From Hyphomicrobiales bacterium (GTDB lineage: Bacteria; Pseudomonadota; Alphaproteobacteria; Rhizobiales; Beijerinckiaceae): a stretch of 12,471 nt of DNA. Each line of letters starts with the position of its first letter. The stretch's first letter is position 1. Shown here piece by piece: positions 5,503 through 12,471 of this stretch. The position numbers and the translations under genes are program-made. The stretch is taken from NCBI GenBank assembly GCA_028865375.1, contig JAGWKJ010000038.1, positions 1 through 12,471 on the forward strand, written 5' to 3'. The notes under the pieces are model-generated. The model did no database searches, had not been told where the DNA came from, and worked only from the letters and a program-made list of their open reading frames with translations.

Positions 5503-7699
5503 GGACGCGCTCCGCGTTGACGACGGTCTTTCCGCGCGTCTTCAGGTCCTTGATGACGTCGTTGAGGTGCTGGAGGTCCTGCACTTCGACGTCTATCACG
5601 AGGTCTCGCAGGTCGGCCGCGCCGCCGGTGAAGCGCAGCTTGTCGATGTTGGCGCCGCGCTCGCCGATCGCGCCGGCCACGATGCCCAGCGCGCCCGGCT
5701 CGTTGGCGATCGTCACCGCGACGCGGGCGGGAAACAATTCGCGGCGGTCGGGGTCGACGTCCCAGCGCACGTCGAGCCAGCGCTCCGGCGCGTCGTCGAA
5801 TTTCGACAGCGCCGGCGACTGGATCGGATAGATCGTTATGCCTTCGCCCGGCGTCAGGATGCCCACGATGCGGTCGCCTGGCAGCGCGCCGCCGTCGGGC
5901 GCGAAGCGCACCGGCAAGTCGCCCTGCAAGCCGCGGATCGGGATCGCCGAGGCCTCTTCCGACGCCTCGGGCGCCTCCCGGCCCGGGCGACGGAACACCA
6001 GATTGGCGGCGCGCCGGACGCCGAACCAGCCGGCCTCCTTGGCGTCGGGCCGCGCGCCGGTGCGCCCGGCCTCGGTGTAGGATGGATGCAGCGCGCGCAC
6101 GACGTCGACAGGCTTCAGCTCGGCGCGGCCCACCGCCACGAACACGTCGTCGAGCGAAGGCCGCGCCAGCCGCGACAGCACGCCCTTGAGCCGGTCCTCG
6201 GTCCACGTCTTGCCGGCGCGGCGGAACGCGAGGTCGACCATGCCGCGGCCGAGGCCGGAGAACTGCTCGCGCGCCGCCGAGCGCGTCGCGCGGCGGATGG
6301 CCGCCTTGGCCTTGCCGGTCGCCACGGCCTCCTCCCACGCCGGCGGGGGCGCGGTCGGCGCGTCGGCGACCGCGATCTCGACCTCGTCGCCGTTCTGCAG
6401 CTTGGCCAGCAGCGGCGCGATGCGGCCGTTGACCTTGGCGCCCTGCGCGCGCGCGCCGACGTCGGAATGCAGCGCATAGGCGAAGTCGATCGGCGTCGCG
6501 CCGCGCGGCAGCGCGATCAGCCGGCCTTTGGGCGTGAAGCAGAACACCTGGTCGTGGAACAGCTCCATCTTGGTGTGTTCGAGGAACTCCTCGGGGCTCG
6601 CGCCCTCGTTGAGCATCGCGATGGTTCGCCGCAGCCAGGCATAGGCGCCGGTCTCGTCGGCGGCGCCGCCGTCCTTGTAGAGCGCGTGCGCCGCGATGCC
6701 GTATTCGTCGATCTCGTGCATCCGGCGGGTGCGGATCTGGAGCTCGACGCGGCGGTTGCCGGGCAGCACGACGGTCGAGTGCAGCGAACGATAGCCGTTC
6801 TGCTTGGGCGTCGAGACGTAGTCCTTGAACCGCCCCATCACGCAGGGCCAGGCGACGTGGGCCGCGCCCAGAGCCCGATAGCAATCGTCCACCGTGCCCA
6901 CGAGGACGCGGAAGCCGTAGATGTCCGAAAGCTTCTCCAGCGAGAGCGTCTTGCGGTCCATCTTGCGCCAGATCGAATAAGGCTGCTTCTGCCGGCCGTG
7001 GACGTCGCCTTCGACGCCGGCCGCGCGCATCGTCTCGCGCACCTCGCCCACGATCCGCTCGACCTGCGCCGCCCCGCCCTGCTTCATCTCGGCCAGCCGC
7101 GCCAGGATCATGGCGTGCGCCTCGGGCTGGAGGTGGCGGAACGCGAGGTCCTCGAGCTCGTCGCGCATCCCCTGCATGCCCATCCGGCCGGCCAGCGGCG
7201 CGTAGATGTCGAGCGTCTCCTGCGCGATCCGCGCCCGCTTGGTCGGCGGCACGAAATGCAGCGTGCGCATGTTGTGCAGGCGGTCGGCGAGCTTGACGAG
7301 CAGGACGCGGACGTCCTCGGCGACGGCGAGCAGGAGCTTCCGGAAGTTCTCGCCCTGCTCCGCCCGCTTCGACACCAGGTCGAGCCGGCGCAGCTTGGTC
7401 AGTCCCTCGACGAGCCGGCCGATCTCGGGCCCGAACAGCCGGTCGATCTCCTCGCGCGTGGCCGCGGTGTCCTCGATCACGTCGTGCAGCACCGCGGCGG
7501 CGATGGTGGCGTCGTCGAGCTTGAGGTCGGTCAGGATGGCGGCGACTTCGAGCGGATGCGTGAAATACGGGTCGCCGGAGGCGCGGGTCTGCGCGCCATG
7601 CGCCTTCATGGCGTAGACATAGGCGCGATTCAGCAGGTCCTCGTCGGCGCCGGGGTTGTAGCGCTGGACCCGCTCGATCAACTGGTGCTGGCGCATCAT
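5495..7699 (-). CDS. rsh: Bifunctional (p)ppGpp synthetase/hydrolase Rsh (RelA/SpoT family)
   Basis: A 734-residue stringent-response enzyme that makes and degrades (p)ppGpp. The HD hydrolase domain is intact: H48 (YFTHPLEV), H72-D73 (LHDVIEDT) and D139 (LADRLHNM). The synthetase domain runs from about 235 to 345, with RFKD at 290-293 followed by YVSTPKQNGYRSLHS. RXKD, as against EXDD, is the signature of bifunctional enzymes. A TGS domain follows at about 382-445 (DQVFCFTPKGRLIALPRG) and an ACT domain forms the C-terminus from about residue 655. The start is the first of two adjacent ATGs (7699 and 7696), giving the alphaproteobacterial start MMRQ...LIERVQRY; an AAGGGG lies 12 bases upstream. 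Unlike the frequent alphaproteobacterial order, no rpoZ precedes it and no pdxJ/acpS follows; its downstream neighbours are the sugar kinase and the ModE-like gene. Confidence 0.97.
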   Translation of the reverse strand: MMRQHQLIERVQRYNPGADEDLLNRAYVYAMKAHGAQTRASGDPYFTHPLEVAAILTDLKLDDATIAAAVLHDVIEDTAATREEIDRLFGPEIGRLVEGLTKLRRLDLVSKRAEQGENFRKLLLAVAEDVRVLLVKLADRLHNMRTLHFVPPTKRARIAQETLDIYAPLAGRMGMQGMRDELEDLAFRHLQPEAHAMILARLAEMKQGGAAQVERIVGEVRETMRAAGVEGDVHGRQKQPYSIWRKMDRKTLSLEKLSDIYGFRVLVGTVDDCYRALGAAHVAWPCVMGRFKDYVSTPKQNGYRSLHSTVVLPGNRRVELQIRTRRMHEIDEYGIAAHALYKDGGAADETGAYAWLRRTIAMLNEGASPEEFLEHTKMELFHDQVFCFTPKGRLIALPRGATPIDFAYALHSDVGARAQGAKVNGRIAPLLAKLQNGDEVEIAVADAPTAPPPAWEEAVATGKAKAAIRRATRSAAREQFSGLGRGMVDLAFRRAGKTWTEDRLKGVLSRLARPSLDDVFVAVGRAELKPVDVVRALHPSYTEAGRTGARPDAKEAGWFGVRRAANLVFRRPGREAPEASEEASAIPIRGLQGDLPVRFAPDGGALPGDRIVGILTPGEGITIYPIQSPALSKFDDAPERWLDVRWDVDPDRRELFPARVAVTIANEPGALGIVAGAIGERGANIDKLRFTGGAADLRDLVIDVEVQDLQHLNDVIKDLKTRGKTVVNAERVHA

Positions 7700-7721
7700 C
7701 CGCGCTTGGTTCCCCTTCGCG

Positions 7722-7742
7722 GGGGCGCCGCATTGGCGCCCC
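7722..7742. promoter_or_regulatory. GC-rich perfect hairpin in the rsh leader
   Basis: GGGGCGCC (7722-7729), a 5-base loop and GGCGCCCC (7735-7742) form a perfect 8-base-pair stem of G-C pairs only. It starts 22 bases upstream of the rsh ATG (7699) and also lies in the 124-base divergent gap before the alpha/beta hydrolase. Neither strand has a T-run after it, so it is not a standard intrinsic terminator. It would form a very stable structure in an rsh transcript that begins upstream, close to the AAGGGG ribosome site. A regulatory role is inference. Confidence 0.45.
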
Positions 7743-7823
7743 ATCCCGCTTGCTCTATGCCGCCAACGCCATATCGCGACGCAATATCGAGACCGCGGGC
7801 CGCCGACGCAAGCGCCGACCCGC

Positions 7824-8720
7824 ATGGGAGCCAAATCCGTGCCGACGACGATCTCCCCGCCGCTGCGCAGCCGCTTCGCCCGCGTTCCCGACGGTTTGGC
7901 GCTGCACGCGCTCGATTGGGGGCCCGAAAGCCCCGAGGCCGTGGTGTGCCTCGCCGGCATTTCCCGCAACGCTCTCGATTTCCTCGCGCTGGCCGAGGCC
8001 CTGGCGGCCGACGGCCGTCGCGTGTTCGCGCCGGATTATCGCGGCCGCGGCGAATCGGACTGGGACGGCGAGCGCCGTTATGCGATCCCCGTCGAAGTCG
8101 CCGACGTCGTCGCGCAGCTCGACGAGGCCGGCATCCGCCGGGCCGTGCTCGTGGGCACGTCGCGCGGCGGGCTCAATGCCATGGTCTTGGCGCCGACGCG
8201 GCGGGATCTCGTGGCGGGAATCGTCCTCAACGACATCGGGCCGGTGATCGACAATTCTGGATTGGTGCGGATATCCCGCAACCTCGGCTCGCAGGCCGCG
8301 CCCGCCGATTACGCCGCCGCCGCCGCGGCCATCAAGGCCAGCCAGGCGGCGCAGTTTCCCGCGCTCGGCGATCCCGATTGGGACGCCTGGGCGCGGTTCG
8401 TGTTCCGCCAGACCGACGCCGGCCTCGCCCGGCGCTACGATCCGGCGGTGACGCGGCTGTTCGACGGCGTGGCGGCCGGCCAACCCTCGCCCGAGAACTG
8501 GCCGAGCTTCGATGCGCTCGATGGCATCCCGCTGATGTCGATTCGCGGCTCCACCAGCGACCTGTTCTCGGCCGCCACGCAGGCCGAGATGGCCCGCCGG
8601 CGACCGGACATGGACGTCCTCGTCGTGCCCGGCCAAGGCCACGCGCCGCTGTTGCGCGACGTCCCGACCGTCGCGGCGATCCGCGCTTTCGTCGATCGCC
8701 ATTTGTCCGCGCCCCGATGA
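7824..8720 (+). CDS. Alpha/beta hydrolase
   Basis: A 298-residue alpha/beta-hydrolase fold protein without a signal peptide, so probably cytoplasmic. The nucleophile elbow is GTSRG (S113), the acid is probably D246 in RGSTSDLFS and the histidine is H273 in PGQGHAPLL, giving a complete catalytic triad. VCLAGISRN (41-49) would form the oxyanion-hole side, and DYRGRGESD (71-79) is the typical strand-4 motif. The substrate is not predictable; esterases and lactonases share this pattern. A GTG at 7839, with GGGAG 8 bases upstream, is a good alternative start (293 residues); the ATG at 7824 has no visible Shine-Dalgarno. The stop overlaps the next start as ATGA (8717-8720), so this is the first gene of an operon with the OpgG-like and dehydrogenase genes. 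Confidence 0.92.
   Translation: MGAKSVPTTISPPLRSRFARVPDGLALHALDWGPESPEAVVCLAGISRNALDFLALAEALAADGRRVFAPDYRGRGESDWDGERRYAIPVEVADVVAQLDEAGIRRAVLVGTSRGGLNAMVLAPTRRDLVAGIVLNDIGPVIDNSGLVRISRNLGSQAAPADYAAAAAAIKASQAAQFPALGDPDWDAWARFVFRQTDAGLARRYDPAVTRLFDGVAAGQPSPENWPSFDALDGIPLMSIRGSTSDLFSAATQAEMARRRPDMDVLVVPGQGHAPLLRDVPTVAAIRAFVDRHLSAPR
7826..7830 (+). promoter_or_regulatory. Shine-Dalgarno favouring a GTG start at 7839
   Basis: GGGAG at 7826-7830 lies 8 bases before an in-frame GTG (7839-7841) of the alpha/beta hydrolase. No comparable purine run precedes the ATG at 7824, and this motif would lie inside the gene if that ATG were used. It therefore suggests that the true product starts at 7839. Confidence 0.4.
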
Positions 8721-10210
8721 CAGACCGCCGGGCCCTCCTGAAGTCGCTCGCCGCCGCGCCGGCGCTCGCCCTCGCCGGCGCGGCCGCCGCCGCGCCGTTC
8801 GCGCGCGCCGACGTGTCGGCGCTCGCCAAGGCGCTCGCCGCCAAGCCCTATGTCGCGCCCGACGCGTCGTTGCCCAAGCCGTTCGCCAATCTCGACGCCA
8901 ATTCCTATGGCGCGATCCGGGCCAGGCCGGAGGCCGCGCCGTGGCGCGACGCCGATCTCGGCTTCGCGCTGGTGCCCCTGCATCGCGGCTTCCTCTATGC
9001 CGCGCCGGTCGACTTGTGGATCGTCGAGGACGGCGCCGCCCGCAAGCTCGCCTATGACGTCGCCTCGTTCGATTTCGGCGGCGCGGCGGCCCCCAAAGGC
9101 GTCGGCGACATCGGCTTTTCCGGATTCGCCGTCGACGTCGGGCGCCTCGGCGCTTGGGCGGAGATGGCGAAGTTCCAGGGCGGCGACGCGTTCCGGGCGA
9201 TCGCGCGAGGGCAGGCTTATGGCGCGTCCGCGCGCGCCTACACCCTGCGGACGGCCGATCCGCGGGGCGAAGAATTCCCGCTCTTCAAGGCGTTCTGGAT
9301 CGAGAAGCCGTCGCCCGTCGGCGAGGCTTTGGTCGTCCATGCGATCGCCGATTCGCCGGCCGCGGCGGCCGCCTGCCGCTTCACGCTCCGGCCCGGCGAG
9401 GCGACGCTGCTCGACGCGGAGATCGAATTGCACGCCCGCCGTCCGCTCGACGCGCTCGGTCTGGGCGCGATGGCCGGCAATCATCTGTTCGGCGCGATCG
9501 ACCGCGACACGGGCGGCGACGTCCGGCCGGCCGTGCATTCGGTCGACGGGCTGCAAATCCGGCTGGCGGACGGCTCCTGGATTTGGCGCCCCGTCGCCGA
9601 CCGGAAGTCGGTGCAGGTGTCGTCGTTCGCCGCGCCGGGACCGCGCGGCTTCGGGCTGTTGCAGCGCGACCGGACTTTCGCCGACTACCAGGACGATTCC
9701 CAGCATTGGGAACGCCGCCCATCGCTGTGGATCGAACCGATCGGGACGTGGGGCGACGGCGCGGTCGAGATCGTGGAAATCCCCTCGCGCTCGGAGGTCA
9801 ACGAGAACGTCGTGGCGTTCTGGCGCCCGAAGGCGTCCGTGGCCCCGGGCGCGCCGGCATCCTTCGCGTGGCGGCAGTTCTGGTGCTGGACGCCGCCCAC
9901 CAAGTCGCCGCTCGCGCGGGCGGCGCTGTCGCGTTCGGGGGCGCTGGGCGGCAAGCGTCGCTTCATCGTCGCCTTCGAGGGCGACGCGTTCGCCGACGCG
10001 CAGGAAGGCGCGGGCGCCTTCGCGCCCGACCTCTCGGCCGCGCCCGGTCGCGCGACGACGGTGGGCGTCTATCTCGACCGCCTTTCGCGGACGTTGCGCG
10101 TCGTGTTCGACCTCGACCCCGCCGGCGCGGACCTGTGCGAACTGCGCTTGCGGCTGACGCGCGAGGGCGAGCCCGTCAGCGAAACGTGGCTGTTCCGCTG
10201 GACCGCGTGA
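8717..10210 (+). CDS. opgG: OpgG/OpgD (MdoG/MdoD) family periplasmic glucan protein
   Basis: A 497-residue exported protein of the MdoG family, involved in making osmoregulated periplasmic glucans; E. coli members have recently been described as beta-1,2-glucan hydrolases. The N-terminus is a signal peptide with twin arginines (TDRRALLKSL, R4-R5) and an alanine-rich core to about residue 26, suggesting Tat export as in OpgD. Family motifs are clear: KFQGGDAFRAIARGQAYGAS, GEEFPLFKAFWIEKP, NHLFGAIDRDT, GLQIRLADGSWIWRP, GFGLLQRDRTFADYQD, ERRPSLWIEP and WGDGAVEIVEIPS. The length fits the family (about 500-550). The start overlaps the hydrolase stop (ATGA) and the next gene follows after 44 bases. 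The glucosyltransferase gene opgH, the usual partner, is not in the window. G and D subtypes cannot be separated reliably here; the Tat-like leader leans towards D. Confidence 0.93.
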   Translation: MTDRRALLKSLAAAPALALAGAAAAAPFARADVSALAKALAAKPYVAPDASLPKPFANLDANSYGAIRARPEAAPWRDADLGFALVPLHRGFLYAAPVDLWIVEDGAARKLAYDVASFDFGGAAAPKGVGDIGFSGFAVDVGRLGAWAEMAKFQGGDAFRAIARGQAYGASARAYTLRTADPRGEEFPLFKAFWIEKPSPVGEALVVHAIADSPAAAAACRFTLRPGEATLLDAEIELHARRPLDALGLGAMAGNHLFGAIDRDTGGDVRPAVHSVDGLQIRLADGSWIWRPVADRKSVQVSSFAAPGPRGFGLLQRDRTFADYQDDSQHWERRPSLWIEPIGTWGDGAVEIVEIPSRSEVNENVVAFWRPKASVAPGAPASFAWRQFWCWTPPTKSPLARAALSRSGALGGKRRFIVAFEGDAFADAQEGAGAFAPDLSAAPGRATTVGVYLDRLSRTLRVVFDLDPAGADLCELRLRLTREGEPVSETWLFRWTA

Positions 10211-10254
10211 GCGCGGCGTCGGATAAGGGCGCCGGAACGGCCGGGAGTGGACGA

Positions 10255-11244
10255 ATGAAACCCGTGAAATGGGGCGTGCTGTCGACCGCCAGGATCGGCG
10301 ACGAGTTCGTCATACCCGCCATGGTGGCCGCGCACGGCGCCGAGCCGCTCGCCATCGCGTCCCGCGACAAGGCGCGCGGCGCGGCGCTCGCGGCGAAGTT
10401 CGGCATTCCGCGCGCTTATGGCTCCTACGAAGAGCTGTTGGCGGACCCCGACGTGGAGGCGGTGTACAATCCCCTGCCCAACCACCTGCACGTGCCGATG
10501 ACGCTCGCCGCCACGGCCGCGGGCAAGCACGTGCTGTGCGAGAAGCCGGTGGCGATGAATTCGGCGGAGGCCGCCAGGCTGCGGGCCGCGCCCAAGGGCG
10601 TGACGATCGAAGAAGCCTTCATGGTGCGGCACAATCCGCAATGGATCGCCATCCGCAGGCTGGTCGACGACGGCGCCATCGGCGCGCCGCGCGCGTTCCA
10701 GATGGTGTTTTCGTACCGGCTGCTCGACCCCGACAACGTGCGCAACAAGGCCGACATCGGCGGCGGAGCGATGATGGACATCGGCTGCTACCCGATCGCG
10801 CTGTCGCGCTTCGTGTTCCGCGCCGATCCGGTGCAGGCGATCGCCGCGTTCGACCGCGATCCGACGTTCGGCACCGACCGTTTCGTCGACGCGCTCGCGC
10901 GCTTTCCCGGCGGCCGCACGCTGAGCTTCGTGCTCGCGACCCAGGGCGCGCGACACCAGCGCGTGACGATCTTGGGCGAGACCGGCGTCATCGAGGTGGA
11001 GATCCCCGTCAACGCGCCGGCCGACAAGCCGGGCCGGTTCACCCTGTACCGCGCCGGCGAGGCGCCCAAGGTCCACGAGATGCCGCTGGTCGACCAGTAT
11101 CGCCGGGAAATCGAGGACTTTTCCGCGTCGCTGCGCGGCGGGCCGCCGCTCGAACACGGCGTCGAGGACGCCATCGCCAACATGAAGGCGATCGACGCCT
11201 TCTTTCGTTCCGAGAAATCGGGCCGCTGGGAAGACGTCGGCTGA
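10255..11244 (+). CDS. Gfo/Idh/MocA family NAD(P)-dependent oxidoreductase
   Basis: A 329-residue cytoplasmic dehydrogenase. The Rossmann start is KWGVLSTARIGDEFVIPA (residues 5-22), and the conserved EKP is E96-K97-P98 (HVLCEKPVAMN), with K97 the expected catalytic lysine. The second-domain motif is GGGAMMDIGCYPIALSRF (169-186), where the position often filled by histidine is Y179. This DxGxY form occurs in glucose-fructose oxidoreductase and dimeric dihydrodiol dehydrogenase-like members, which act on sugars or diols. Unlike glucose-fructose oxidoreductase it has no signal peptide. The start ATG at 10255 is preceded by GGGAG (10243-10247) with 7 bases of spacing. It is the last gene of the hydrolase-opgG operon, so a sugar released from a glucan is a possible substrate (inference). 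Its end faces the RBBP9-like gene with only 7 bases between. Confidence 0.93.
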   Translation: MKPVKWGVLSTARIGDEFVIPAMVAAHGAEPLAIASRDKARGAALAAKFGIPRAYGSYEELLADPDVEAVYNPLPNHLHVPMTLAATAAGKHVLCEKPVAMNSAEAARLRAAPKGVTIEEAFMVRHNPQWIAIRRLVDDGAIGAPRAFQMVFSYRLLDPDNVRNKADIGGGAMMDIGCYPIALSRFVFRADPVQAIAAFDRDPTFGTDRFVDALARFPGGRTLSFVLATQGARHQRVTILGETGVIEVEIPVNAPADKPGRFTLYRAGEAPKVHEMPLVDQYRREIEDFSASLRGGPPLEHGVEDAIANMKAIDAFFRSEKSGRWEDVG

Positions 11245-11264
11245 GGCGCCCTTACAGCGCCTTG
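11242..11264. terminator. Possible bidirectional hairpin between convergent genes
   Basis: AGGCGC (11244-11249) and GCGCCT (11257-11262) pair with a 7-base loop, extendable to 8 pairs with two G-T wobbles. The stem overlaps the dehydrogenase stop on the plus strand and the stop of the hydrolase on the minus strand. No T-run follows on either strand, so intrinsic termination is uncertain. Confidence 0.25.
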
Positions 11265-11800
11265 AGGAAGCCCGCGAAGCGCATCAGGCCCTCGGGCCAG
11301 GGCCCGTGGCCGCTCGCCGTGTTGAGGTGGCCGCTGACGCCGGCGTCGACCAGGGTCGCGCCCCAGGCGGCGGCCTGCGCCTCGCTTTCGCGATAGCTCG
11401 ACCATTCGTCGTCGCGGCTGGCGGCGACGAGCGCGGGGACGGGCAGCGTCGCGTCGGGCCACCATCCCAGCGGCGCGCCGAGTCCGGCCGCCTCGAAGCG
11501 CGACGCCGAGGGCGGCGCGACGAGGAAGGCGCCGCGCAACCCGCTTCCCGCCAACGACGGGGCGGCCAACGCGGCGGCGATGGCGCCGAACGAATGGGCG
11601 ACCAATACGGCGGGCCTGTCGCAGGCGCCGACCGCGGCGACGACCGCGCGGGTCCAGATCGCGGGATCGGGATCGTCCCAATCGCCGATCGCGATCCGCC
11701 GCGCGTTGGCGAGCTTGGCCTGCCAGCGGCTCTGCCAATGGTCGGGTCCCGAGCCGCCGAGGCCGGGCACGATGACGATGTCGGTCTCGCTCGATTTCAT
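11252..11800 (-). CDS. RBBP9/YdeN-like serine hydrolase
   Basis: A 182-residue small alpha/beta hydrolase of the RBBP9/YdeN group, which has a minimal fold without a lid. The N-terminal IVIVPGLGGSGPDHWQSRW (8-26) is a hallmark of the group. The nucleophile is S70 in AHSFG, the acid is probably D130 or D131 in ASRDDEW, and the histidine is H158 in SGHLNTASGHGPWPEG. Length (about 180-200) is normal. The physiological substrate of the family in bacteria is unclear. The start ATG at 11800 overlaps the stop of the preceding oxidoreductase gene as ATGA, so the two are translated from one message. It ends with TAA at 11252, 7 bases from the convergent dehydrogenase. Confidence 0.93.
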   Translation of the reverse strand: MKSSETDIVIVPGLGGSGPDHWQSRWQAKLANARRIAIGDWDDPDPAIWTRAVVAAVGACDRPAVLVAHSFGAIAAALAAPSLAGSGLRGAFLVAPPSASRFEAAGLGAPLGWWPDATLPVPALVAASRDDEWSSYRESEAQAAAWGATLVDAGVSGHLNTASGHGPWPEGLMRFAGFLKAL

Positions 11801-12471
11801 CGGTGACTGTTCCCAAGGGTCGGCGTCGCGAATTCGCTTGCGTCACAGGCCGCCGTCAAGGTCGCGACCGCCTCCGCGAGGGTCCGCGGATGCGCCGCCA
11901 GACCGGCGAAGACCCGCCCCGCGCCCGGCGGCCCGGCGAAACATCCGCCCGACAGGCGCCCGCCGCGGCTCACCAGCCGCCAATGCGCTGCCAACCCGGG
12001 CGCCGAGCTCGCGACCTCGGTATCCCCGGACGCCTCGATCTCGCCGAACGAAAACGCGTCGATGCCTTCGCTCTTGAGACGGAGCATTGGCGCGGCGCGC
12101 GCCGGCGGCGCCGCGTCGCCCGACATGTCGGCGACGACGATTTGGGCTTGCGCGACGGCTTCCGGCCACAGCCCGGCGGTCGGCGTCGGCGGCTCGGCCG
12201 CGTCGCCCAGCGCGTAGATGGCGGGGTCATTCGTCCTCATGCCGGCGTCCACCACGATGCCGCGCCGGGTCGCCAGCCCGCATTGGCGCGCCAACGCGAT
12301 GCGGGGCGTGACGCCGGCGCAGGCGACAAACAGGTCGCCCTCGATCGGCGAGCCGTCGGCGAGCCCGACCGCCGCGAGGCGGACGCCCCGACGCGACCAA
12401 GCGACGCGCGCGTCTGGCACGACGTCGATGCCCAGCGCGTCGAGATAGGCGGTCAACCGGACGGCCGCCTC
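11797..12471 (-). CDS. FAD-dependent pyridine-nucleotide oxidoreductase (partial, C-terminal part)
   Basis: The frame is open from the right edge of the window, so the N-terminal FAD- and most of the NAD-binding region is missing; 224 residues remain. The segment DLFVACAGVTPRIALARQCGL and the following RTNDPAIYALGDAAE contain the conserved GD FAD-binding motif (GD about 90 residues from the edge) typical of rubredoxin reductase, ferredoxin reductase and NirB-type flavoproteins. The C-terminal part (SEGIDAFSFGEIEASGD and onward to the small beta domain) most resembles the nitrite reductase NirB/rubredoxin-oxidoreductase subgroup. The electron acceptor cannot be told from this part. It is followed in the same operon, with a 4-base overlap, by the RBBP9-like hydrolase. 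Confidence 0.85.
   Translation of the reverse strand, partial: EAAVRLTAYLDALGIDVVPDARVAWSRRGVRLAAVGLADGSPIEGDLFVACAGVTPRIALARQCGLATRRGIVVDAGMRTNDPAIYALGDAAEPPTPTAGLWPEAVAQAQIVVADMSGDAAPPARAAPMLRLKSEGIDAFSFGEIEASGDTEVASSAPGLAAHWRLVSRGGRLSGGCFAGPPGAGRVFAGLAAHPRTLAEAVATLTAACDASEFATPTLGNSHR

Noticed and set aside
5139..7733. Second long minus-strand frame overlapping rsh and the kinase.
   Set aside because: It is a shifted frame of rsh with Arg/Ala/Pro-rich content. I found no evidence of a frameshift: the rsh frame itself is intact over all domains.
7743..7823. Search for divergent promoters between rsh and the alpha/beta hydrolase.
   Set aside because: TTGC-type hexamers occur on both strands, but no -10 match with proper spacing was convincing.
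4829..8716. Plus-strand frame that stays open from 4829 into the opgG frame (about 1290 extra codons).
   Set aside because: It is antisense to the kinase and rsh and out of frame with the alpha/beta hydrolase; its translation is low-complexity. The real gene starts at 8717 with a signal peptide.
10069..11157. Minus-strand open frame of 362 codons opposite the dehydrogenase.
   Set aside because: No recognisable motif, and the plus strand encodes a complete Gfo/Idh/MocA protein.

Overview
The window looks like ordinary chromosome from a GC-rich alphaproteobacterium (roughly 70% G+C by eye). The evidence is an argS gene followed by a cytoplasmic-N-terminus, single-pass SPOR-type protein, a bifunctional alphaproteobacterial-type Rsh with the usual Met-Met-Arg-Gln start, and dense GC-biased coding on both strands. 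Placement below class (Rhodospirillales-like, for example) is a guess. Coding density is very high, and no stretch longer than about 160 bases lacks a gene. I see no tRNA, rRNA, CRISPR array, insertion sequence, prophage or attachment site.

Layout from left to right. (1) Minus strand, 2774 to 1: argS, then the first 304 codons of a single-pass membrane protein that runs off the left edge. (2) Plus strand, 2936-4269: modB and modC, overlapping by 4 bases, for molybdate import, behind a 161-base divergent region that holds a perfect 6-4-6 palindrome. (3) Minus strand, 7699 to 4257: rsh, a BadF/BadG-type sugar kinase (8-base overlap) and a one-domain ModE-like regulator (10-base gap). The regulator's 3' end overlaps modC tail to tail by 13 bases. 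(4) Plus strand, 7824-11244: an alpha/beta hydrolase, an exported OpgG/OpgD family glucan protein (4-base overlap) and a Gfo/Idh/MocA dehydrogenase (44-base gap). (5) Minus strand, 12471 to 11252: the C-terminal part of an FAD-dependent pyridine-nucleotide oxidoreductase and an RBBP9/YdeN-like serine hydrolase (4-base overlap).

How the genes may work together. modBC and the ModE-like gene form a small molybdate unit that is unusual in three ways: no modA lies beside it, ModC ends right after the ATPase domain, and the regulator has no molybdate-binding domain. The Rsh-kinase pair is tightly coupled in translation, so a sugar kinase is probably made together with the (p)ppGpp enzyme. The SPOR-like protein next to argS usually sits before nagZ, so the kinase could serve amino-sugar recycling; this is inference. 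The hydrolase-OpgG-dehydrogenase operon suggests periplasmic glucan handling with a cytoplasmic sugar dehydrogenase, but no opgH glucosyltransferase is visible.

Nothing here is clearly a previously undescribed system. The most interesting leads are the reduced molybdate unit with its candidate operator, the rsh-kinase coupling, and the OpgG-like operon without opgH.
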